Assembly (NCBI GenBank): GCA_028023455.1
Contig: JAQFVV010000273.1
Coordinates: forward strand, 932,989-996,988
Length of the DNA: 64,000 nt
Source of the DNA: Epiperipatus broadwayi
Lineage: Eukaryota > Onychophora > Udeonychophora > Euonychophora > Peripatidae
Direction of reading: 5' to 3'
A program made the position numbers and the translations under genes. The notes below the pieces were generated by a model. The model had not been told where the DNA came from and did no database searches. It saw only the letters and a program-made list of their open reading frames with translations. Positions 41,140-53,235 of the stretch are shown piece by piece. How positions within the stretch are numbered: position 1 is the stretch's first letter; the number at the start of each line of letters is the position of its first letter.

Positions 41140-43640
41140 GAAAATAAATAAGTAATATCAAAGTGATTAAAATTTAAATACTTTTTATTAATTTAACATT
41201 ATAAAGATGGCATTGTCTATATAAGTCAGACTGTGCCATTAACTCATTAAAATATAGATTTGAAATAAATTTAATGAAGTGTCATTTAGATTTACATTAA
41301 TGTCTTGTTAATTTATTTATACTCTCTATACCTTGGGTTAATGCAAGATAAAATCATAATAAAATGCATAAGCAAAAGTACAGTTAGGTGAAGAAAGGCT
41401 GATTTCAAGATATATGAGGCCCAATGTGTATAATAAGTGTTTGCTTAATTCAATTTCATATTTAATATGGGATAATAGAACTGACATTGAATTCAGGAAT
41501 AGTGTGAACAAAAGCTCTCTGAGGTAGAGGCATGGAAATTATTAAGATGCAAGCAATTGAATGAAATATCAACATTTAACATTAAAAGAGATTGATAGTA
41601 CCATTGAAGGTTTAATAAACAGGATGGAGTGTGATATGTTGAAATAGTGTTGCTTTATAAAATAAAATAAAATGATAAATAAAATAAAGCGGACAGGATG
41701 GCATCTCACCATGGGTCCTGTGGAAGGTTTGTCACAATTAGTCTGAGTCTGATATTATACCATAAAACTCCGTGGCTGAGTGACTTAGGCATAAAATTCC
41801 CAGGTATGGTTTCCTAGTGCATACACTATCTGGAAAACACAAGGAGAGGGAATGGCCTTAGAGAAAAACAAAGCAGACCTCAAAACAATCAATATGACTA
41901 CGCCAGTAACACACAATGTAAAGCATAAACAAATATATAGAGGGGTTAACTAAGTAAGCAAAGGCACTTCACCAGTTCCTAAATAATTTTAAAATGGTCT
42001 ACACATTTTCAACCTCAACTTTTACAGCTCCCAAATTACATTATAAATACAATAAAATAAGTTATTTTAAAATATGTATGATTAAATAGGGATTTATAAG
42101 ATTATACATAATGACACATTTTTCTATATTATATAGTTCATTTATTAATTTTGCACACATCCTCACGTTATATAAAAGAATGAGAAATATACATTTTCTT
42201 AAAGACATAATTATTTACAAGATTATTAGAATACAAAATGAAATAGCCCTTGAGCAAGCGATTTTATAAGACATTTAATAAGGGGTCAATTATACAATTT
42301 ATCCACACTAATATGGTGGCATGCTAATAAAAGGGAAAAGAAATAATTCACTCATTCAATGACTATCTAAGCACACTACCATAATAAAAGACATAAAGAT
42401 AAATTAGCAAAATAGAAAATATTAACCCAAGCATAGAATTATGCAGTTTTACAATAAAAATACATTTAAAATTTAGCTAGAATTAAAGGAAAATATAACA
42501 CAACACAAGAGCTCTTGGATTAACTTAGGTTACCTCCTATCAATTGGGCAATCTGTGCACATATTTGTCTTCTCTGGTAGACTTTAATTGGAGGCTTTAA
42601 TGGAAGTTATGCAGCATTGATCTTGATGTGGTAGCTTCTTGGTCCATGATCAAATTTGATACATTTCAGCAGCAGTGGCAGTTTAGAATAGGTACAGACA
42701 TCTGATGGTATAAGCCACCGGAAAGGCCATTTCAAAAAGGAAGAAAGCCTTCCTGCCAGCTTCTACTCAGATATTCTGCATTCAACAGGCAAAGGCTGAT
42801 ATAGTTTCTCTAATGGTATAGTTTCAAAAAATTCAAGGGTATTAAACTCTCAAAATAGTATATTCAGCTGCTAATTCAACTGAATAAATTTAAAATAATC
42901 TAAAAAAATTAACTAAGAACAACTCTGAGTCTAAATAGAATCAGCATTGGAATATACAAGCTTAGAATATCATAATTAGAAAAGCACATTCTATTTAGAA
43001 AAGCATAAATATAGCGTATCTCTCTTTAGAAAAGCATAAGCTTAGGATTAGATATCAATTAATAAAATCACCCCTATATAAACCAAGAAAGCTTACAATA
43101 GAACTACCCTGCGGTGGTCACTCTAGAACCAAAAACAGATGCAAAAATAAAAGCTACCAACTTATCCTATCCGAATATCTAAAAACAGGGGATTTATAAT
43201 TAATTTTACTTTTAAGATATTTGGATTACAATTTAGTTTTAACTTATTTTAATTAAAAATACCTCAGTCGACATCTATTGTTTATCTGATGGCAAAATAT
43301 CTAAGCCACTAATTACTGAATTTTACAAAACTTAGCTAATTAAGCCTATTGTTCTCTTCCCAACCCTCATTTACTTTTTACATAAAATTTATGGCATGAT
43401 TTTTATAAATCTAAAAACAACAAAATTAGTTTATTTTTAAATTCTAAATGTTTAAATCTATTTAAAGCTAAATATTATTAAATTAAATGAAAGCAAACAC
43501 AATGAATGTAATATTTCTTAAATAAATAGTTTTAAACAAAATAACTTTAAATAACGAAACTATTATTTTTATTTAAGTTTTAAAATATATTATCGCAGTA
43601 TGTGTGTAAATACGATCTATATGACCTACTTTTTAAAATG
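41140..43640. other. Less AT-rich intergenic stretch, possible SINE-like patch
   Basis: No gene seen. At about 41770-41825 CCGTGGCTGAGTGACTTAGG resembles a tRNA A box and GGTATGGTTTCC a poor B box; this is tentative. The sequence just left of 43647 is the insertion site of the hammerhead array. Confidence 0.4.
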
Positions 43641-43646
43641 AATATG

Positions 43647-43659
43647 TATACATGCACAT
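43647..43659 (+). repeat. Left 13-bp target-site duplication of the hammerhead array
   Basis: TATACATGCACAT here is repeated exactly at 45837-45849, directly bordering the array on both sides. Confidence 0.88.
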
Positions 43660-43813
43660 CACATGATCACTATCTCATACTAGCACAATAATTGTTATTA
43701 AACAATTCAAAATACAGCAAAACTCTCCATATAGTAGTGCCATCTTGTGCTAACAAGAGCAATCAATGGATGCCAGAAGGCTTGTGCATAAAATCCCTAT
43801 CTAGTGCCTACTC

Positions 43814-43875
43814 ATCCAATATCCCCAGACTAGTTTCTGATCTCTTGTGGCCTTCATCAGTGAGGAGCCTTGGAT
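43814..43875 (-). ncRNA. Type I hammerhead ribozyme motif, unit L1 (variant stem II)
   Basis: Core CTGATGA at 43854-43860 (minus), GAAA at 43834-43837, helix III palindrome ACTAGT, and predicted cleavage after C at 43828. Stem I as in the other units. Between the core boxes this copy reads AGGCCACAAGAGATCA, three bases longer than the others, so the GGC/GCC stem II is lost. Probably impaired. Confidence 0.75.
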
Positions 43876-44282
43876 CTGAGAGCACTGCACCTAGATCTTA
43901 GGATCTAATGCAACCCTCCAGCACCCACCTTTTAACTCTATTTAACTACAAAACTATGAGAATGAAATTGAAAACACTATTAATATTTTCAACCCAAGCT
44001 CAATAGCTTATATAGTCATATGGGTCTGAACTCAATTCAGTACCCATACATTTTGGTGTCTTTGGCTCTTTAACAACCATAGCCACCACTATCCTATTAG
44101 GCAGGATCGGTGTTAAACCACTAAACATCACATGATCACTATCTCATACTAGCACAATAATTGTTATTAAACAATTCAAAATACAGCAAAACTCTCCATA
44201 TAGTAGTGCCATCTTGTGCTAACAAGAGCAATCAATGGATGCCAGAAGGCTTGTGCATAAAATCCCTATCTAGTGCCTACTC

Positions 44283-44341
44283 ATCCAATATCCCCAGACT
44301 AGTTTCTGGCTTGTGGCCTTCATCAGTGAGGAGCCTTGGAT
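44283..44341 (-). ncRNA. Type I hammerhead ribozyme motif, unit L2
   Basis: On minus: CTGATGA at 44320-44326, stem II GGC with GCC around loop CACAA, GAAA at 44303-44306, minimal helix III ACTAGT, and cleavage predicted after C at 44297. Stem I is TCCTCA with TGGGGA plus outer ATCCAA with TTGGAT across a small internal loop. Confidence 0.85.
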
Positions 44342-44729
44342 CTGAGAGCACTGCACCTAGATCTTAGGATCTAATGCAACCCTCCAGCACCCACCTTTTA
44401 ACTCTATTTAACTACAAAACTATGAGAATGAAATTGAAAACACTATTAATATTTTCAACCCAAGCTCAATAGCTTATATAGTCATATGGGTCTGAACTCA
44501 ATTCAGTACCCATACATTTTGGTGTCTTTGGCTCTTTAACAACCATAGCCAAAATGTATGGGTACTGAATTGAGTTCAGACCCATATGACTATATAAGCT
44601 ATTGAGCTTGGGTTGAAAATATTAATAGTGTTTTCAATTTCATTCTCATAGTTTTGTAGTTAAATAGAGTTAAAAGGTGGGTGCTGGAGGGTTGCATTAG
44701 ATCCTAAGATCTAGGTGCAGTGCTCTCAG

Positions 44730-44788
44730 ATCCAAGGCTCCTCACTGATGAAGGCCACAAGCCAGAAACTAGTCTGGGGATATTGGAT
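44730..44788 (+). ncRNA. Type I hammerhead ribozyme motif, unit R1
   Basis: Outer stem I ATCCAA (44730-44735) pairs with TTGGAT (44783-44788). Inner stem I TCCTCA (44739-44744) pairs with TGGGGA (44775-44780) with one G-U. Internal loop is GGC/TA. The conserved core is CTGATGA (44745-44751) and GAAA (44765-44768). Stem II is GGC/GCC with loop CACAA, but with an A-A mismatch where the consensus has a pair next to the core. Helix III is only A-C facing G-U with a TA loop, and cleavage is expected after C 44774 (GTC site). Such short helix III hammerheads are known to act as dimers, and ACTAGT is self-complementary. Confidence 0.87.
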
Positions 44789-45195
44789 GAGTAGGCACTA
44801 GATAGGGATTTTATGCACAAGCCTTCTGGCATCCATTGATTGCTCTTGTTAGCACAAGATGGCACTACTATATGGAGAGTTTTGTTTTATTTTGAATTGT
44901 TTAATAACAATTATTGTGCTAGTATGAGATAGTGATCATGTGATGTTTAGTGGTTTAACACCAATCCTGCCTAATAGGATAGTGGTGGCTATGGTTGTTA
45001 AAGAGCCAAAGACACCAAAATGTATGGGTACTGAATTGAGTTCAGACCCATATGACTATATAAGCTATTGAGCTTGGGTTGAAAATATTAATAGTGTTTT
45101 CAATTTCATTCTCATAGTTTTGTAGTTAAATAGAGTTAAAAGGTGGGTGCTGGAGGGTTGCATTAGATCCTAAGATCTAGGTGCAGTGCTCTCAG

Positions 45196-45254
45196 ATCCA
45201 AGGCTCCTCACTGATGAAGGCCACAAGCCAGAAACTAGTCTGGGGATATTGGAT
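45196..45254 (+). ncRNA. Type I hammerhead ribozyme motif, unit R2
   Basis: Identical in arrangement to R1, shifted by 466: CTGATGA 45211-45217, GAAA 45231-45234, cleavage after C 45240. R1 and R2 would release a 466-nt RNA monomer. Confidence 0.87.
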
Positions 45255-45661
45255 GAGTAGGCACTAGATAGGGATTTTATGCACAAGCCTTCTGGCATCC
45301 ATTGATTGCTCTTGTTAGCACAAGATGGCACTACTATATGGAGAGTTTTGCTGTATTTTGAATTGTTTAATAACAATTATTGTGCTAGTATGAGATAGTG
45401 ATCATGTGATGTTTAGTGGTTTAACACCAATCCTGCCTAATAGGATAGTGGTGGCTATGGTTGTTAAAGAGCCAAAGACACCAAAATGTATGGGTACTGA
45501 ATTGAGTTCAGACCCATATGACTATATAAGCTATTGAGCTTGGGTTGAAAATATTAATAGTGTTTTCAATTTCATTCTCATAGTTTTGTAGTTAAATAGA
45601 GTTAAAAGGTGGGTGCTGGAGGGTTGCATTAGATCCTAAGATCTAGGTGCAGTGCTCTCAG

Positions 45662-45720
45662 ATCCAAGGCTCCTCACTGATGAAGGCCACAAGCCAGAAA
45701 CTAGTCTGGGGATATTGGAT
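45662..45720 (+). ncRNA. Type I hammerhead ribozyme motif, unit R3
   Basis: CTGATGA 45677-45683, GAAA 45697-45700, cleavage after C 45706, again 466 downstream. This last unit is cut off at 45836 by the target duplication. Confidence 0.87.
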
Positions 45721-45836
45721 GAGTAGGCACTAGATAGGGATTTTATGCACAAGCCTTCTGGCATCCATTGATTGCTCTTGTTAGCACAAGATGGCACTAC
45801 TATATGGAGAGTTTTGCTGTATTTTGAATTGTTTAA

Positions 45837-45849
45837 TATACATGCACAT
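45837..45849 (+). repeat. Right 13-bp target-site duplication of the hammerhead array
   Basis: Exact copy of 43647-43659 (TATACATGCACAT). The base before it differs from the left copy, so the repeat is 13 bases. Confidence 0.88.
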
Positions 45850-46635
45850 ACTCGCAAGTTATAAATTATTAATGTTAGGGTTTTGAAATTCTATATATCA
45901 CAAGTATTTATACATTCGTGATCTAATTTAGACGGGATTTCGGCATTTAAGAGGGTGTACAGAAACACTATGATAAATTGGGGTTTAAACTAGGGTATGA
46001 GGGTAAGAAAGAAGTGAGAAAAGATGAAACAAAGATTTGTACTGTTTCAGTATAATTGGATATTTTCTTGGGAGACACATTTTCTTTTCCCTTAAATGTG
46101 TAACTGTTTATTCAAGATATCATGGAATGTTTTTTTTGCAAAATATTGTGCAGCTAAATCATCTAGTTGTAAAGATTATTGTTGTTTACGTTTGTTAATA
46201 GATCTACATGTTTAGTTTATGTAAGTAATCATAATAAAATGATTGCAAATTATAAGTTGTCATTGGATTACTAAAAAAGAAAATAATTATTGTGCTATAT
46301 ACTGATATTGTTGGAATAATCTAGTAGTGAATATTTTGGTCAGGTAATCATAAACATTATTAAATATTTCTTGTATTTATAATGTTTAGTTCAATATATT
46401 TTACTTTATTATTATCATTGTGATCAGAAAAAGATTTCACTGTGCCATATATTTGTCTAATGGTATAAATTTAGAGTGCTATTTGGAGAACTCATAATGA
46501 TTAGAAATTTTGGTGTATTGTTAGGTTTTAAATTCATGACAATTTATATATTTTCCTTCATTTTAAAATGTGAATTTATTGGCTTACAGAATATAAATTA
46601 ATAATTGAATTTATATGTTGAACTATCTTCATCAT
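45850..46635. other. AT-rich stretch, nothing recognised
   Basis: No open frame of note and no repeat ends. Confidence 0.6.
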
Positions 46636-46644
46636 CTAATATGA

Positions 46645-46860
46645 ACTTGGTTCAGTTGGTTAGAATGTTTCCTTAAAATTCAATATTCTAGAATTGAAGG
46701 GTCCAGATTCGATCCCCATGCTAATACTGTCACTGATAATGCCAGAAACACCTGAAAGAGAGGGAAGAATAATACCTCCTAAAATGTTGTGCATATATTA
46801 ACCTATTTGCTGTTATTAACAGTTAAATGTATTTGCAATATTTAAATAAAGTTATTTTTT
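46645..46860 (+). mobile_element. tRNA-derived SINE or tRNA-like pseudogene
   Basis: TGGTTCAGTTGGTTAGAATG fits a pol III A box with D-loop. About 40 bases on, AGATTCGATCCCC fits the B box (GGTTCGAnnCC type). A body of about 110 bases then ends in an AATA/TTTT-rich tail. Arm pairing is imperfect, so this is not a functional tRNA. Confidence 0.6.
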
Positions 46861-47126
46861 TAAAGACATTCAATACTCATATTAGTTGATGAAAATAGTC
46901 CAACATATAAATACAACTACAACACTATCTTCATAAACCTTCAGGAAAACTATATATATATTAATAACTTTCCAAAAAGTTATTTTTTATATTTCCCTTT
47001 GTTTATTCCATGAATGTACTATTGGAGAAAAAACAGTTCAAATCACCAATGTAGGCCTTGTTAAGCATCCAAAATTATATTTTATATTACTTTATTCTTT
47101 TAATTAGGTTTTGGGGATTTTTTTTT

Positions 47127-48801
47127 GGTAAAAGCCTGAAATCTGGGCGTGGTCGCTTGGGGCATTGTTTACATGTCAAAACACATAAAAATGCCATTCT
47201 GGCACCTGCAGCCTTACAGGCTAATGCAACATTTAAGTATTGTATTAAACCATTGAGCTAGGCCACTTTACATGACATTGCACAAAAATATTACGGCCTG
47301 TTTTGTGGTTTGAAGCTATTTATGCATATTCATTATATTCATAGCTGATTACCGTATCACTTGAGGGTGTTTAAATTTTAAGGCAGTATGACTTTTTTCA
47401 AATCTCCGTAATAGAGTAATGTCATTTCGATTTATAAAATGTTGTTAATTATTAATAATTGTCATATGGTCCCCACCCTTCCCGAAAAAAGTTTAATATG
47501 TAAAACATTGGCAAAATGTATGTTTGAACAGGCTTGGACAAAGCTCATGCACTAAGTCATGTTTCAGCGTGGGGAAAATATTCAAGACCACTAAAAAGGT
47601 CTGAGACGAACGTGCAATTTTGAAAATTTTTCAGAATTGCCGAGTACAGAAAGTGTGTGAGATTGTGTGTTTTTTTTTGTCAGGAACATGTAATGTCCAC
47701 TTTTTATTATAGCAATAAAATCGAATAAATAATTGTAAAAAGTCCAAAGTTTGTGTCCTTTTTTGTTGTTTTTTATTTCATTAGAATTTGACAAGTATTT
47801 GGATTCAATTTTTTGCAGTGGTGTTAAAATAAATGATGACTTTGATTGACTTTTTGTTAAGAATAACAAATTACGAAATACCCCACCCCAACAAGTATTT
47901 TATTGTAGAAGGCTACAAAAAAAAAGGTAATTTGAATGAAATAGAAATCAAAGGAAAAAGTGCAAAAAAGTTCTTTAAAAAAAAAGAAAAAAAAAGTCAA
48001 ATTCTTGACTTTTTGATTACAATTCTTTTCCGAGTGTGTAGGGGTGGATGTTTGAAAACAATTTTTTAATCGGCAAAAACACAAAAGTAAATTTTGATTT
48101 AATATTAAGAAAAATAATTACGTCAACCAAAAAGAAATCAAAATTTGAAACAAGTCCCAAAGTTGATTCTCTTTCTTCAGCGCTGTTAAAATAATTGACT
48201 ATTTTTGTTGCCTTTTTGTTAATAATAACAGTACGGATCCCCCTCGTCCTCCACTCAAAAAGCTGTTTCTTGTATTAGCCCCCCCCCCAAAAAAAAGGCT
48301 AATTCAAACATAATCTAAATCAAAGTGAAAACAAGTTGTGTTTTTTTAAAAAAAGTAAAATTAATAATAAGAAAAACCAATTAGTCAAGCCGAAAAAAAA
48401 AAAAAAAGATAGAATTAAGTTCTAAACAAGTCGCAAATAATTGTATTCTATTTTATCGGTGGTAAGATTCAAACAAATTTTTTGATGTTGTGAAATGGTC
48501 TGAATTTTTCAAATGATAAAAAGAAAAAAATACAATTAGCAAAATTTGTTGAAAAAATGTCAGTCAGGTTCCAAAAATCCCACAAAAAGTAACGAAAATG
48601 AATATCAAATTTTGTTTAATAATAAAGAAATTATGTTCTAAATGAAATAAAAATTATTCATTTAATAAATATTAGAAATAAAAAAAAAACCTTGTTGTCT
48701 AAAAAAAGAAAAAGTTGCAGTGGCCCGGTAATGTTATATTTCATTGATTTTGTCTAGCATCAACGCTCCAAGAGGCTTTGCCCAGATTTCAGACTTTTAC
48801 C
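47127..48801. mobile_element. Inverted-repeat-bounded unit with internal tandem repeats
   Basis: GGTAAAAGCCTGAAATCTGG at 47127 recurs inverted, with one change, ending at 48801; similarity extends to about 47172 and back to about 48757. Inside, about 47740-48700 holds three to four degenerate copies of a roughly 250-350-base unit (words such as GTTAAAATAA with GACT, TTTTTGTTAAxAATAACA, C-rich then A-rich blocks). No protein recognised. The class is unknown: foldback or another non-autonomous DNA element, or a satellite-bearing element. Confidence 0.55.
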
Positions 48802-48809
48802 TTTTTTTT

Positions 48810-50095
48810 TACTTTTTAAATTTGTGCACAATTAACATACTTCTTAAGATTATTACCAAAGATTTACTTGATTTGTAATACAATGCATCTGAAGTTGATT
48901 CAGTATCTTGCAACATATCAATTGTCTCCCAATTTCTTAGACACATTAATATATTCAGCATTTGAAATTTCACTTGTTTGTGATTAAATAAGTTAGTAAA
49001 TTTTATTTTCCAACAAAAATTAAATTTATATCTTAATTTTAAATTTAATAGGAAAAAATGAGAATAAACCATAACAAGTAATAAATTGCATGTTTTATTG
49101 AGAAGTGAATGACTATAATTTCTTAAATAAACCTCATTTTAAAAAAAAAATGAATTGTTAAAAGAACAATTCACTTTTATCACCACTGTTTCTCAATTGG
49201 CAGGGAAATGTAAAATCAAAATTTTATAATTCAAAAATAATTCAAATCATCATTGTTCATCTTGAAAAATAAACAAATGAACACCCTCCAAAAATGACAA
49301 TAAGATCTTTAATAACCGAACATTTTAATGTCTGCCATTATGTAATAAACTTGTTTATAAAAAACTTCATAATCAGGTGAGATTTATTCATTATTGATTC
49401 AAATTAGTAGTATTTTAACATAGAAAAAAGTTTGTAATCCTTTCTTTTGTATGATTATGTCAACAGTAAAATAATTATAGAAAACCATTTAATATTTATT
49501 ACTTTTACACCAGTATATACAAATTCCCCTTTATAAAATAACGTGAAAAAAAGCAACTTCTATAATCATTTTTTCTAAAATATTTGCAAAATAAATTTTG
49601 TTTGTAATTATGTCAATATAAGTAAATGAATAATATTTTTAAACAAATATTTGCTTATAAATTTTATTTATAAACTAAACTTGTGTATTAATTTGAAATG
49701 CATTATTTTTTTTTTCAATTATATTTGTTTAAAATTATTTAATCAATATTTGAAAGAACTTTTATTTTACCATTATTATTTGAATGACTTAGTCAAATTT
49801 GTAAAATTTTCTAATTCAAATAAAGTAGAAAAAAGGATTTCAGAAATATAATAAAAAAATTAAACAGGTTTGCTGTCACTGTAAAGAAGTTTTCAACTAC
49901 AGGAAGTATATTTTAAGATAAGCACAAGGAATCATAAATTATATTAAATGCAATGAATCATAATTGTTTTAGTATTTAACAAGACCATGGGATGAATAAA
50001 AAAGTTTTTAATCAAATCTTATTTATCTGTTTTAATGCTAGTATATTCTAAGAAAGTTTTGGAAATAATTCTTAAGAATAAAAGTTTTATTGCAA
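48810..50095. other. AT-rich stretch, nothing recognised
   Basis: Only short low-complexity open frames. Confidence 0.6.
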
Positions 50096-50102
50096 TTTAT
50101 AA

Positions 50103-50262
<160 letters not shown>

Positions 50263-50577
50263 ATGATAATGATGTTTCAAAGGTAAACTTTAGTAAGACA
50301 CAAAAAAAGGATTAAATGAGATACATATGAAAACATAAGTTTTGGATACAATACATATTACATATGCAATATGGGTTTACAGTCTTGCATGTGAAATAAA
50401 GTTAATTGATGCTCAGTAAAAAATCATTTGGCTGTTTATTAGAGAGACATTGATGTTTCCAGGTCAACTCAAAGGAAAAGCCAGAAAACATATCTTTGTT
50501 TAATATATAACATGCTAAAATGTTTATTTAGAATATAAAAAAATGCCTATGACATTATTACTTGTAGGTTCATAAGA

Positions 50578-50672
50578 AATTTGAGTGTCAGAAAGAGTGA
50601 GAGAATCAATCCAGGGACCTTCTGATTGCAAGTCAGTTGCCCTATCATCTGCACCAAACCACACTGGGCCGT
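50578..50672 (-). mobile_element. tRNA-derived SINE head
   Basis: On minus, TGGTTTGGTGCAGATGATAG is A-box-like. CTGA-CTTGCAA-TCAG forms an anticodon stem-loop with a 7-nt loop (anticodon TGC), and GGATTGATTCTC is a degenerate B box. Spacing fits a tRNA. Target duplications were not found. Confidence 0.65.
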
Positions 50673-50679
50673 TTAGTAT

Positions 50680-51535
50680 ATGAATATTATCAGTAAAGAA
50701 ACTGTTGAAATGGCAAGATATGTTACTCTTATAATTAACTATGTTTAATTTACAAAAATCATTGAAAATAAATCAAAGGCCTTCCTTCATTTAAGGGTGA
50801 AATTAGCTTCTTTTGTAACTGAAAATAACAAAATTATTGTAATTATTATTATTTTAATGAATCATTGATAAAAAAAAGTTGAAAACAAACTTATACCTTT
50901 TTTTCTGTATTTATTTTATTTAAATGAATTCTTCAAATTTTTCAATTAATGGACAAAACACCGACTTAAGATAATATATTTTTAATGAAGAGGCAAAATG
51001 ATTTTTTATTAAACATTGAGTAATTAGAATACATAAAGACTTCATCATTATTCACAAATCAATAATTTTTATATTTATTAATATTTTACTTATATTAAAA
51101 TTATAAATGTTATTTGTATTTAATATGACAAGAAAAGCATATAAATCAAAATTGGATTAGACACTTATCATTTTAATACACTTTGCATATTCTTTTTGAT
51201 GGATAATGTTGTTTTTGCCACAAAAAAATAAATAAATAAAAAACTTATTGATGCTCCTAGTTTCTAAAATTTAGAAAACATTATTGGGTTCAGTTATGGT
51301 TGTATGTGGGTATTATAAGCATTTTAAATTTATTATCTTTATTTATTTCTTTTGATAAATTATGTAAATTATTTCCGATAAACATTAAAAATTCATTATA
51401 TTATTTTATATACTTTTATCTTATTTTAAATGTTCTCATCTAATTATGCAAACTTTATTCAGTTAGGTATATTAGAGAACAAAAATTATTAAATTAAACA
51501 ATGACTATATTAATTTATACTAAGAATAATTGTTA
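50680..51535. other. AT-rich stretch, nothing recognised
   Basis: Low-complexity AT DNA. It runs into a CTACTG/TTACTA imperfect triplet tract at 51535-51577. Confidence 0.6.
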
Positions 51536-51575
51536 CTATTACTTCTACTACTACTGTTACTACTACTGCTATTAC

Positions 51576-51823
<248 letters not shown>

Positions 51824-51849
51824 TTTATCCATACCAAATTATTTGTTTG

Positions 51850-52485
51850 AAAAAATGAATAAACAAATAAATGAGAAAAGTAAAAACGTATATATTTTTT
51901 TGTTTCAACAATTAGGCATTGAATTATATTAAATACTTGTGAAATGATGTATCATTTGTAATGTACATTTTTAATCTCCGAAATAAAATCATACTATTAC
52001 AAAAAAAAAAAAAAAGAGCTGCATATTTGACCTATGTTTAAGTTTTAGAAAAATATTTTTTAACTTTTTAATCCTCCCTTTCAGTAAAAATTGTTGAAAG
52101 ATTTTTTAAAAAAATGTTTTCCCATAACATTAGATTATAATGATAACATTATCCTATATAATAATGATCCACAGTTTTTTTAATGTTTATAAAATAGATT
52201 TTAACATAATGCTGTTATTGATGTTACATTTGAAAAATAAAATTTGAAGAGGGCATCTGCCTTGTGATCCTGATATGGATGATTTGCTCTGCAAGATAAA
52301 TTAAAGTTTTGTATATGTTTAATAACATCTAGATAAAAAATTATGTAGCCAAAGAATATTTGTCTAAAGAGTGGATCAAAAAAGGCAGGTGGAACACAAA
52401 GAGACAGGTTTAATTGGATTTGGAAAGATAGAGAAAAATATAGCTAATGTTTAGAAAGTGATTTGATACACCAATATTTTAAATG
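51850..52485. other. AT-rich stretch, nothing recognised
   Basis: Contains a poly-A run at 52001-52015. No gene seen. Confidence 0.6.
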
Positions 52486-52552
52486 TAATATATATATATA
52501 TAGAGAGAGTACGTAAAAAACAAACTCTTAACAAGCTTCAAAAATACCCTCA

Positions 52553-52594
52553 ACCCCAGACTGTGGTTTTTGCATCTAGCATTGTCAGTGAGGT
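52553..52594 (-). ncRNA. Decayed type I hammerhead motif (minus unit)
   Basis: On minus: ACCTCA, CTGACAA, TGC loop TAGAT GCA, AAAA, CCACAGTC, TGGGGT. Stem I pairs over six bases and stem II is intact, but the core has G-to-A at the G8 position (52582-52588) and at G12 (52567-52570), and helix III is damaged. Both core guanines are needed for catalysis in known hammerheads, so this copy should be inactive. Several of the changes fit C-to-T decay at CpG. Confidence 0.78.
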
Positions 52595-52887
52595 GTTAGT
52601 GATTAAAAATACTATAACTAGTCTAGCATTTTATCAATGCCTAACTATTGAGAAGAAAATCTGAAACTTTCAGACATTTAAATGTCCAAAAATCCATCTA
52701 TCTAACTCAAATAGCCGTATGGGACTGAGCCAAATTCAGATACATCATATATTAATAGCTCTAGCAATATAAAATCGCCAAAGCCTAAATAGCAAAAACT
52801 AAAATTAAATTGATAAAAAAAAAAAATCAAGGCAGATGTCATATGACCTAATTTTAATAAAGCTCATATTTACAAATGTTATATATA

Positions 52888-52905
52888 GAAACCGCGGTCT
52901 GGGGT
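52888..52905 (+). ncRNA. Hammerhead 3' half only
   Basis: GAAA (52888-52891), ACCGCGGT palindrome, cleavage-site C at 52899, then TGGGGT. The 5' half (CTGANGA and stem II) is absent because the unit joins the inverted arm exactly at the GAAA. Confidence 0.75.
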
Positions 52906-53235
52906 TGAGGGTATTTTTTAAGCTTGTTAAGAGTTTGTTTTTTACATACTCTATATATAACACTTGTAAATATGAGCTTTATTAAAATTAGGTCATAGGA
53001 CACCTGACTTGATTTTTTTTTTTTATCAATTTAGTTTTAGTTTTTGATATTAAGGTTTTGGAGATTTTAAATTGCTAGAACTATTAATATATGGTATATC
53101 TGAATTTGGTTCAGTCCCATACGGCTATTTGAGTTAGATAGCTGGATTTTTGGATATATAAATGTCTGAAAGTTTCAGATTTTCTTCTCAATAGTTAGGC
53201 ATTGATAAAATGCTAGACTAGTTCTAGTATTTTTA

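Larger units (their letters stand above)
43660..45836. mobile_element. Inverted concatemer of a 466-nt hammerhead-ribozyme (retrozyme-like) element
   Basis: About 1.9 units lie on minus (43660-44550) and 2.76 units on plus (44551-45836), head to head. Plus unit starts are 44551, 45017 and 45483, a period of 466. Arms 43660-44520 and 44551-45408 are near identical inverted repeats around a 30-nt spacer (44521-44550). The block is bordered by a single 13-bp direct repeat. Each full unit has one hammerhead motif and no credible protein; the 68-73 codon open frames are antisense to the ribozyme and repeat with the unit. The design matches what is known of animal retrozymes: small non-coding circular-RNA-forming retroelements with type I hammerheads, probably mobilised by PLE proteins. 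Few differences between units (for example a three-base difference in one stem II) indicate recent insertion. Confidence 0.88.

Noticed and set aside
43692-45857. Repeated 68-73-codon open frames (MLLNNSKYSK type) on both strands
   Set aside because: They run antisense through the hammerhead of each 466-nt unit and simply repeat with it. One copy changes residues through a three-base indel in ribozyme stem II. Nothing suggests a protein.
46645-46720. Functional tRNA gene
   Set aside because: A- and B-box words are present, but acceptor and anticodon stems do not pair properly, so I call it SINE-like instead.
47833-48084. Overlapping 75-92-codon open frames on both strands
   Set aside because: They lie in the degenerate tandem repeats with A- and T-runs; Lys/Phe-rich low-complexity translations.
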